DNA from: Candidatus Neomarinimicrobium atlanticum
GTDB lineage: Bacteria; Fidelibacterota; Marinisomatia; Marinisomatales; Marinisomataceae
Direction of reading: 5' to 3'
Assembly: GCA_000402815.1 (NCBI GenBank)
Contig: AQSA01000034.1
Span: forward strand, 1 to 7,360
Length of the DNA stretch: 7,360 nucleotides
In this document: positions 1 through 5,656 of the stretch, in pieces
Numbering within the stretch: the first letter of the stretch is position 1
Layout: each line of letters starts with the position of its first letter
The notes under the pieces: generated by a model
Databases searched by the model: none
What the model saw: the letters and a program-made list of their open reading frames with translations, nothing else
Told to the model about the DNA's origin: nothing
Translations under genes and position numbers: made by a program

Positions 1-95
1 GCAACTTTTTATAGTGAATTCTTTGGGTACGACTATTTTAATCGCGAAATTAATTTCTTTGATAATATTCCCGTACCAGCTAATTATACCATTGG
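1..95 (+). repeat. Left copy of exact 95-bp inverted repeat
   Basis: Bases 1-95 are the exact reverse complement of 4232-4326. Base 96 (a) is the first mismatch. The left limit coincides with the window edge, so 95 bp is a lower bound if sequence exists to the left. The repeat encodes residues ATFYSEFFGYDY through NYTIG of the SLBB exporter, immediately before its PGDEV motif. It is coding sequence of one gene seen twice and shows no transposon or recombination-site features. Confidence 0.97.
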
Positions 96-1707
96 ACCCG
101 GAGATGAAGTTATTATTTCGCTTTGGGGTGAACATAATCTCCGTAAAAATTTTGTTATTAATAAGGAAGGCCTTATTTATTATGATTCAATTGGATATAT
201 CAATATTTCTGGAAAAACAATTTTAGAAGCCCAAGCGTTGCTTATTACAAAATTATCAACAATTTATTCAACATTAAATGATGGTAGTGAATCAACAAAT
301 TTGATGATTGAACTAGGAACTCTAAAATCGATTAATGTTTATTTTTCTGGAAACATTAAAGAGCCTGGTATACATCTTATTCATCCTTTTTCAGACATTT
401 TCTTAGCAATAGTTCAGGCTGGAGGAGTGGACAAAAATGGTTCATTGAGAGATATACATCTCATCAGGAATAATAAAAAAATTGAATCAATAGATTTTTA
501 TTCATTCTTTAAAACGGGAAAATCTTCATTTAAGAATCTCAAATTAATTGATGGAGATACTATACATATTCCTTCTGCTATATCGACTGTAAAAGTAGAT
601 GGGCCTTTTGAAACTGACAAATTATATTTTGAAATGAAAAAAGGTGAGACTATAAAAGACTTACTATTATATGCTGATGGTTTAAAGTCTATTGCTAGCT
701 CCTATTTCATTGTTGATACCACCTTACCAATTGCCGATCGTATTACTGACGATAATGCAAGAACAACATTTGTTGTTAATTACAAAGATATTAATCTTAA
801 TCCTTTAAAAGATGGAGACATTATCTCTGTTAAGGATATTGGAGAGGTACAATCAACCGTGCAGATATTAGGTAGAGTGAAAATTAGAGGATATTTTGCA
901 GTAAAAGACGCATCTTTAAAAACTATTCTTGATTTAGCTGGGGGATTTGATGACCCTGTTTATAGAAAGTCAATTAATGATGAAGAAATATTAATTCTAA
1001 GAAAAACTTCTGAAAAATATTACGGGGAAGAATTAATGTCGTCATATAAAAATTCCGAAAACTTCTTGCTCCAAGCTGATGATAAGATTTTTGTTTATGA
1101 AAATTCAAAATATAATGAAAGTAGCTTAGTTAGAATTGAGGGAGAAGTTTATAAAAGAGGTTCATTTCCACTTAAAGAGAATATGACGTTAGGTGATTTA
1201 ATAGAAGCCGGGGGTGGATATACTCCGAAAGCTTCCCAGAAAAATATCCAAGTATTTGTAGAAACTATGACACTTGATGATTTTGGAGAAAGTACTATAA
1301 AAAAAGAGTTTATTTTTAATGCAGGCACTGATTTCTTATTAACAGAAAATACTGTAGTAAATGTATTACCAGATGTGAACTTAGTAAGAGTCATGGGCAA
1401 TGTTTTTAGCCCTGGACTAGTTGCTTATAAATCTGGTATGACAATGTCTAGTGCCATAGAGTTAGCAGGTGGTTACAAAAGATATAGTATGAAAAAAAGG
1501 GCTTATATAAAAAGAGCAAACGGAAAAATAGTAAGAGCTAAGATTTTTAGAGGGAAAGGAAAAAGAGTTTTCCCGGGCGATACTGTATTTGTTCCAATTA
1601 ATCCAAACCCTCAAGATTTTGAAATAACTACTTTTATTTCAGATCTTTCAACAACCTTAGCAAATATTGCAGCTATACTTCTTATAGTTGAAAATCAAAA
1701 TAATTGA
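1..1707 (+). CDS. SLBB-domain polysaccharide export protein (Wza/KpsD-like), 5' end missing at window edge
   Basis: This is an outer-membrane polysaccharide export protein of the Poly_export/SLBB family, expected to form or line the channel for capsule or exopolysaccharide export. The frame is open from base 1 and gives 568 residues to the TGA at 1705-1707. The TTG or ATG codons near 238 lie inside conserved sequence and are not the start. The N-terminal Poly_export domain is seen in YTIGPGDEVIISLWG (nt 85-129). About five SLBB-type repeats follow, each built around a G-x-V-x-x-P/R-G core: near nt 340 (GNIKEPG), 595 (DGPFETDK), 868 (GRVKIRG), 1138 (GEVYKRG) and 1396 (GNVFSPG). The C-terminal hydrophobic stretch LANIAAILLIV (about nt 1657-1689) may be a membrane helix, as in Wza-like proteins. 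The first 80 residues, with the signal peptide, lie inverted at 4327-4566 and fuse in frame to base 1. The next gene starts 4 bases after the stop. Family assignment is firm; the polymer exported is unknown. Confidence 0.9.
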   Translation, partial: ATFYSEFFGYDYFNREINFFDNIPVPANYTIGPGDEVIISLWGEHNLRKNFVINKEGLIYYDSIGYINISGKTILEAQALLITKLSTIYSTLNDGSESTNLMIELGTLKSINVYFSGNIKEPGIHLIHPFSDIFLAIVQAGGVDKNGSLRDIHLIRNNKKIESIDFYSFFKTGKSSFKNLKLIDGDTIHIPSAISTVKVDGPFETDKLYFEMKKGETIKDLLLYADGLKSIASSYFIVDTTLPIADRITDDNARTTFVVNYKDINLNPLKDGDIISVKDIGEVQSTVQILGRVKIRGYFAVKDASLKTILDLAGGFDDPVYRKSINDEEILILRKTSEKYYGEELMSSYKNSENFLLQADDKIFVYENSKYNESSLVRIEGEVYKRGSFPLKENMTLGDLIEAGGGYTPKASQKNIQVFVETMTLDDFGESTIKKEFIFNAGTDFLLTENTVVNVLPDVNLVRVMGNVFSPGLVAYKSGMTMSSAIELAGGYKRYSMKKRAYIKRANGKIVRAKIFRGKGKRVFPGDTVFVPINPNPQDFEITTFISDLSTTLANIAAILLIVENQNN

Positions 1708-1711
1708 TTGT

Positions 1712-2449
1712 ATGACTCTAATTCTTCTGCGTCATGGTCAGAGTGAATGGAATTTAAAAAACCGTTTTACAGGTTGGAAAGATGTATCTTTAACTGCTAC
1801 TGGCATTGAGGAAGCTACTTTTTCAGCTCATCAGCTTATTGAAAAAAAAATTAAAATTCATAGTGTACATACATCTATTTTGAAAAGAGCAATAGAAACT
1901 ACAGATATTGTAACTGACATTATCGGATTCCCTAAAGAAAATATTCAATATGATTGGCGCTTGAATGAAAGACACTATGGAGCATTGCAAGGACTAAATA
2001 AATCTGAAACTGCTAAAAAGTATGGTGAAGAGCAAGTACTTATATGGAGGAGAAGCTATGATATAGCACCTCCATTATTGGACAAAGAAGATATCAGACA
2101 TCCAAAGTTTAACAAAAAATTTAAAGCCATAAATCAAAAACTACCTGTAGGAGAAAGCTTAAAAAATGTGATTGAGAGATTGAATCCGTTTTGGGAGAAA
2201 TATATCAATGATATTAAAAATGAAAAAGGCAGCCATTTAATAATTGCTCATAGTAATTCATTGAGAGCAATTATAAAAATGCTAGATAGATTATCTGATG
2301 AAGAAATTTTATCAGTAAATATCCCGACCGGAGTCCCTTTAGTATATCAGCTTGATAAAAAATTGAATGTATTAAGTAAAAATTATTTAATTAATGATGA
2401 TGAATTAAAAATAAAACAAGCGATAATCAAAAATCAAGGAAAGGCATAG
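1712..2449 (+). CDS. gpmA: 2,3-bisphosphoglycerate-dependent phosphoglycerate mutase
   Basis: This is a cofactor-dependent phosphoglycerate mutase of the histidine phosphatase superfamily, which interconverts 3- and 2-phosphoglycerate in glycolysis. It has 245 residues, close to the usual 250. It shows the signature RHGQSEWNLKNRFTGW (residues 7-22, phospho-acceptor His8), ERHYGALQG (86-94, Glu86), the WRRSYDIAPP segment (112-121), the second catalytic His180 in IIAHSNSLR, and NIPTGVPLVYQLD (203-215). Ser replaces the usual Gly after His180. ATG 1712 is preferred because it starts right at the family's N-terminus; an upstream in-frame TTG at 1688 would add eight residues overlapping the exporter. 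The gene starts 4 bases after the exporter stop, and its TAG overlaps the GTG of the kinase by one base, so it sits inside the polysaccharide operon. That location is unusual for a glycolytic gene. A sugar-phosphate phosphatase role cannot be excluded, but all mutase-type motifs are present. Confidence 0.92.
   Translation: MTLILLRHGQSEWNLKNRFTGWKDVSLTATGIEEATFSAHQLIEKKIKIHSVHTSILKRAIETTDIVTDIIGFPKENIQYDWRLNERHYGALQGLNKSETAKKYGEEQVLIWRRSYDIAPPLLDKEDIRHPKFNKKFKAINQKLPVGESLKNVIERLNPFWEKYINDIKNEKGSHLIIAHSNSLRAIIKMLDRLSDEEILSVNIPTGVPLVYQLDKKLNVLSKNYLINDDELKIKQAIIKNQGKA
2436..2444 (+). promoter_or_regulatory. Ribosome binding site for the heptose kinase GTG start
   Basis: The purine-rich AAGGAAAGG lies inside the last codons of the mutase gene, four bases before GTG 2449. 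It supports the GTG start, which shares one base with the mutase stop codon (TAGTG), an arrangement typical of translational coupling. Confidence 0.6.
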
Positions 2450-3369
2450 TGAATTTAGATTTTTCAAATATAAAGGTTCTCCTAATTGGAGATTTTATGC
2501 TAGATCATTATATAGTAGGTACATCAGTAAGGATGTCACCAGAAGCTCCTGTACCTGTAGTAATTCCAAAGAGTGAATATTTAATACCTGGAGGAGCAGG
2601 AAATGTAGCTATGAATTTAACAGAAATGGGAGCAAACGTATCATGCATAGGATGTATTGGCAATGATAGTTGGGGGAAAAAACTAATTTCGATTTTACAA
2701 AAAAATAAAATTGATACACAATATATTGAAATAATTAATAGCCACCCGACTACTCTTAAGCAAAGGATTTATTCTGATAATAGACAAGTAGCTAGGATAG
2801 ATACTGAACAAGATAGAAATTGGATCCCTAATTTAAAGGTAGAAAAATTATATAATCATTATGATGTTATAATATTGTCAGATTATGATAAAGGCGTTTT
2901 CTTTTCCCCTTGGTTTAAATCTAAAAAAAATAATGTAATATTAGATCCTAAGAAAAAAATTGATCATATATGGAGCAATGCAAATATTGTTACCCCTAAT
3001 TTAAATGAACTCAAAATTGCATCTAAGCTCAATGTAGATAATGATAATAAAGTTGTAGAAGCGTGCCGTATTTTAATGGAAGAATTTCAAAATCTTGAAT
3101 ATATAGTTGCAAAAAAAAGTGAAAGAGGTATAACAATAGTTGGAAAAGATAGTTATGTAAAGCATATATCTCCCCATGAAGTTAAAAGTCCAGATGTTAC
3201 AGGTGCAGGTGATACGGTAATTGCAGTTATGAGCGTAGTATATGCTAAAACAAGAGATATCGAATTATCTGTGACAACTGCTAATATAGCAGCTTCGATT
3301 GTTGTTGGCGAGTCTGGTACAGCAACTATCAATTTAAATAAAATTAAAAAATTAATTGAAAAAAGATAA
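2449..3369 (+). CDS. D-glycero-beta-D-manno-heptose-7-phosphate kinase (HldE N-domain/HldA type)
   Basis: This is a PfkB/ribokinase-fold sugar kinase of the RfaE/HldE kinase subfamily. It should phosphorylate heptose 7-phosphate at C1 in ADP- or GDP-heptose synthesis for LPS core or capsule. The RfaE-type N-terminus is clear: IGDFMLDHYIVGTSVRMSPE (residues 13-32), then APVPVV and GGAGNVAMNL (48-57). DYDKGVF (145-151), DPKK (166-169), TPNLNE (182-187) and KKSERGI (222-228) follow. The anion-hole/catalytic DVTGAGDT (249-256) carries Asp255. At 306 residues it is only the kinase half; the nucleotidyltransferase half of bifunctional HldE is absent and would have to be a separate gene outside the window. 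The start is GTG with a good Shine-Dalgarno sequence inside the previous gene. The epimerase start follows the TAA at 3367-3369 by 10 bases. A PfkB kinase acting on another sugar phosphate is the main alternative, but the RMSPEAPVPV motif favours heptose. Confidence 0.87.
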   Translation: MNLDFSNIKVLLIGDFMLDHYIVGTSVRMSPEAPVPVVIPKSEYLIPGGAGNVAMNLTEMGANVSCIGCIGNDSWGKKLISILQKNKIDTQYIEIINSHPTTLKQRIYSDNRQVARIDTEQDRNWIPNLKVEKLYNHYDVIILSDYDKGVFFSPWFKSKKNNVILDPKKKIDHIWSNANIVTPNLNELKIASKLNVDNDNKVVEACRILMEEFQNLEYIVAKKSERGITIVGKDSYVKHISPHEVKSPDVTGAGDTVIAVMSVVYAKTRDIELSVTTANIAASIVVGESGTATINLNKIKKLIEKR

Positions 3370-3379
3370 AGGATATAAA

Positions 3380-4243
3380 ATGAAATATATAGTGGTAGGC
3401 GGAGCTGGATTTATAGGAAGCAATTTAGTAAATCGGTTAGTTGAAAAGGGACATGAAGTAGTAGTCATAGATAATTTTTCTACAGGAAAAGAAGAAAATA
3501 TTAATCCTAAATCGACACTTTATAGAATTGATATAAGCGATACATCTAAAAGTGAAGAGTTAACTAGTATCATGAACAAAGCAGACTCAGTTTTTTTGTT
3601 AGCAGCCAAAGCGCGCGTCCAACCTTCAATTGAAAATCCTATGGATTATGAACAGAATAATACAATTGGAACATTAAATATCTTGAAATGTGCAACAGAC
3701 GCAAATGTAAGGAGATTGGTATATAGCGCATCTTCTTCTGCGTATGGAGATTCTGATATTTTACCATTAAAAGAATCTTTTCCTATAAATCCATTATCTC
3801 CTTATGGAGCACAGAAATATTATGGAGAAGTATTATCAAAAATGTTTGCCCATGTTTATGATATTGAAACAGTTTCATTGAGATATTTTAATGTTTATGG
3901 AGAAAGACAAAATATTGCTGGAGCTTATGCTTTAGTCATGGGCATTTTTGCTCATCAGAGACTTAATGGGGAACCAATGACAATTAGGGGAAATGGCGAA
4001 CAAAAACGTGACTTTACATATGTTGGAGATGTAGTAAATGCTAATATTCTTGCATCACAATCTAAAAATGTTGGTAGAGGTGAGGTAATCAATATTGGAA
4101 ATGGAGATAATAGATCTATCAACCAAATTGCCGATATGATTGGCGGAGAAAAGAAATATGTTGATCCTGTAGTTGAGCCTATGGAAACACTAGCAGATAA
4201 TTCTTTAGCAAAAGAACTTTTAGGTTGGGAACCAATGGTATAA
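3380..4243 (+). CDS. NAD-dependent sugar epimerase/dehydratase (extended SDR, GalE-like), C-terminally truncated
   Basis: This is an extended short-chain dehydrogenase/reductase acting on nucleotide sugars, most like UDP-hexose 4-epimerases. The Rossmann motif GGAGFIGSN (residues 7-15) binds NAD. SASSSAYG (116-123) holds the catalytic Ser region, and YGAQK (142-146) is the YxxxK catalytic pair. LRYFNVYGERQ (167-177) and GNGEQKRDFTYVGDVV (204-219) are typical of the family. ATG 3380 is chosen because GGAGF then sits at the normal distance from the N-terminus; GGA at 3371-3373 can serve as ribosome binding site, while the in-frame TTG 3356 lies within the kinase gene. The product stops at 287 residues just after LGWEP, where relatives continue for roughly 20-30 residues. 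The stop TAA (4241-4243) belongs to the inverted copy of the exporter gene, so the true 3' end has been replaced at about 4231. The substrate is not certain. Confidence 0.87.
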   Translation: MKYIVVGGAGFIGSNLVNRLVEKGHEVVVIDNFSTGKEENINPKSTLYRIDISDTSKSEELTSIMNKADSVFLLAAKARVQPSIENPMDYEQNNTIGTLNILKCATDANVRRLVYSASSSAYGDSDILPLKESFPINPLSPYGAQKYYGEVLSKMFAHVYDIETVSLRYFNVYGERQNIAGAYALVMGIFAHQRLNGEPMTIRGNGEQKRDFTYVGDVVNANILASQSKNVGRGEVINIGNGDNRSINQIADMIGGEKKYVDPVVEPMETLADNSLAKELLGWEPMV

Positions 4244-4566
4244 TTAGCTGGTACGGGAATATTATCAAAGAAATTAATTTCGCGATTAAAATAGTCGTAC
4301 CCAAAGAATTCACTATAAAAAGTTGCTTCTTTAGAATCAAGAGATGTTTTTTCAATACCACTATCTTTTAAATTACTAACATTGACAAGAGTAGGCTTTG
4401 CAGTCTGTATATCTATGTCCGTGTCTAAATCAGATACAGATTCAGGGGTTTTAAGTTGATCCTTAATTAGATCAAGCTGGGCATTGTTCATACCGTTGAT
4501 ATCGTTCATTGAAATTTGTGAGAATGCTATTGTGAAGAAACTGATAACTATGATGATTTTTTTCAT
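3955..4566 (-). CDS. 5' fragment of SLBB polysaccharide export gene, joined to antisense epimerase sequence
   Basis: Only the first part is genuine. From ATG 4566 the frame encodes a Sec signal peptide (MKKIIIVISFFTIAFSQ) with no lipobox Cys. An Asp/Ser/Lys-rich linker follows to residue 80, then the 32 residues shared with base 1 onward (ATFYSEFFG... to NYTIG, nt 4326-4232). Past the join near 4231 the frame runs antisense through the epimerase to a TGA at 3955-3957, giving a nominal 203-residue product with a meaningless tail. Joining 4566-4327 to 1-1707 keeps the frame (exactly 80 codons) and gives a normal 648-residue exporter, so this is the missing N-terminus of that gene. ATG 4566 is preferred over upstream ATG 4599 because the signal peptide begins there, with AAAGG at 4582-4578 as a possible ribosome site. 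The dehydratase stop lies 64 bases upstream. As drawn, it cannot make a working exporter. Confidence 0.85.
   Translation of the reverse strand: MKKIIIVISFFTIAFSQISMNDINGMNNAQLDLIKDQLKTPESVSDLDTDIDIQTAKPTLVNVSNLKDSGIEKTSLDSKEATFYSEFFGYDYFNREINFFDNIPVPANYTIGSQPKSSFAKELSASVSIGSTTGSTYFFSPPIISAIWLIDLLSPFPILITSPLPTFLDCDARILAFTTSPTYVKSRFCSPFPLIVIGSPLSL
4222..4241. other. Rearrangement junction between epimerase (+) and exporter gene (-)
   Basis: To the left the sequence is epimerase coding on the + strand (LGWEP). From 4232 rightward it is exporter coding on the - strand. Two convergent genes are both cut here without any intergenic space or terminator. The bases ccaatggta (4232-4240) read as a plausible epimerase continuation (Pro-Met-Val) and are also exporter sequence, so a short microhomology of up to about nine bases may lie at the join. 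That overlap is inferred, since the native epimerase 3' end is not in the window. Confidence 0.8.
4232..4326 (-). repeat. Right copy of exact 95-bp inverted repeat
   Basis: This is the exact reverse complement of bases 1-95. Identity stops at 4231, where epimerase coding sequence begins. On the other side (4327 onward) the match cannot be followed, because the partner copy reaches the window edge. It contains the stop codon that ends the truncated epimerase. Confidence 0.97.
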
Positions 4567-4630
4567 TTTATAATTTACCTTTAAAAAAAAAATTAACAAA
4601 TAGTAAATGAGATATTTATCGAGCCTATTG

Positions 4631-5656
4631 CTATAGAGAAAGCCATCTATCGTTCTCTAGTGTCCAATCGACTACTTTCTCTAATCTTTCATATGCCGAT
4701 TTAGGGGTCCATCCCATATTTTTCATTTTTTCACCATCCAACGCATATCTTAGGTCGTGTCCCGGTCTTTGCGAATGAAAATCTACCATTTCATAGTTAA
4801 GATCTTTGTTTTGTGATTGTGCTATAAATTGCGCTAATGCCAAATTATCAATTTCATCTTTTCCAACAATATTAAACTTTGGACATTTTGCTCCTGTATT
4901 ATCTGGCTGTAATGCATCAATGCTATAATTATATAAAAATAGTAGTGCATCTGCGACGTCTTCAGCATGAATATAATGACGAGATCCTGCAACTGTCTTT
5001 TTTGCATTTGCATGCACAGTAACTATTTCACCATCCCTTGCTTTTTTAATAACCATTGGAATATACTTTTCCGGATTTTGTCTTTCTCCAAATACGTTCA
5101 TAGTATGTGTAATAAGCGATGGTAGCCCATATGTATTCTCGTAAGCAACTACCAGCTCTTCTGCCCCAGCCTTAGATGCTGAATAAGGATTCGTAGAATT
5201 ATATCTATCATTCTCCTTGTAATTTATACCCTTGGGAGCCGGTCCAAACACTTCATCCGTACTAAAATATGCAAATCTTTCTAGATGGTCTAATTTTCTG
5301 GCATAATCTAAAATATGTGCTGTACCTACAACATTATCCATTACAAATTCTAAAGGATAAGTAATCGATCTATCTACATGAGATCCTGCTGCGAGATGAC
5401 TAATGTAATCAACTCTACCTATGGTGGCTGCAATCTCCGGATTGAGCTCAGCTTTTAAGTCGTGGTGAATAACTCTTACTCTTTTTTGTTCGGACTTAGG
5501 ATATGCAGTTACTACTTCATTTAATCTATTCAGATTACCACTAAAATCTAGTCTATCTAGCGTAATAATCTTCCAATCTGTTGTTGATAAAATTTTATCA
5601 ACTACATGATGAGCAATAAATCCTGCACCGCCTGTAATTAATATTGTTTTACTCAT
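4631..5656 (-). CDS. NAD-dependent nucleotide-sugar 4,6-dehydratase (RmlB-like extended SDR)
   Basis: This is an extended SDR enzyme resembling dTDP-glucose 4,6-dehydratase, which would convert a nucleotide-hexose to its 4-keto-6-deoxy form, the precursor of deoxy and amino sugars. It has 341 residues, the normal size. The NAD motif is GGAGFIAHH (residues 9-17), with Ala in place of the third Gly. HLAAGSHVDRSI (87-98) is the RmlB-type loop. STDEVFG (132-138) carries the Thr133-Asp134-Glu135 triad specific to 4,6-dehydratases. YSASK (158-162) is the YxxxK pair, and NVFGERQNPEKYIP (187-200) and SRHYIHAEDVADALLF are substrate-side family motifs. The ATG overlaps the TAA of the aminotransferase by one base (TAATG), so the two are probably co-translated; no clear Shine-Dalgarno sequence is present. 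The nucleotide carrier (dTDP, UDP or GDP) cannot be read from sequence, so rmlB is not asserted as the symbol. Confidence 0.88.
   Translation of the reverse strand: MSKTILITGGAGFIAHHVVDKILSTTDWKIITLDRLDFSGNLNRLNEVVTAYPKSEQKRVRVIHHDLKAELNPEIAATIGRVDYISHLAAGSHVDRSITYPLEFVMDNVVGTAHILDYARKLDHLERFAYFSTDEVFGPAPKGINYKENDRYNSTNPYSASKAGAEELVVAYENTYGLPSLITHTMNVFGERQNPEKYIPMVIKKARDGEIVTVHANAKKTVAGSRHYIHAEDVADALLFLYNYSIDALQPDNTGAKCPKFNIVGKDEIDNLALAQFIAQSQNKDLNYEMVDFHSQRPGHDLRYALDGEKMKNMGWTPKSAYERLEKVVDWTLENDRWLSL

Noticed and set aside
14..226. 70-residue + strand open frame inside the exporter
   Set aside because: It is a shadow frame; the overlapping frame from base 1 carries the conserved Poly_export domain. 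Its first residues recur at 4361-4179 on the minus strand only because of the inverted repeat.
1149..1400. 83-residue minus-strand open frame
   Set aside because: It lies wholly antisense to an SLBB repeat of the exporter and has no ribosome site or recognisable motif.
238..1707. Exporter starting at TTG 238
   Set aside because: The same frame is open to base 1 and encodes the conserved YTIGPGDEV motif upstream of 238, so this is only an artefact of requiring a start codon.
1..4326. Insertion sequence or transposon bounded by 95-bp inverted repeats
   Set aside because: The enclosed genes are metabolic, no transposase is present, the repeats are in-frame coding sequence of one gene, and no target-site duplication can be seen.
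4179..4361. 60-residue minus-strand open frame across the junction
   Set aside because: It is an alternative frame of the repeat and of antisense epimerase, with no family resemblance. It is not an independent small gene.
4567..4630. Terminator between the dehydratase and the exporter 5' fragment
   Set aside because: There is an A/T-rich run but no stable GC stem, and in the restored order transcription should continue through it.
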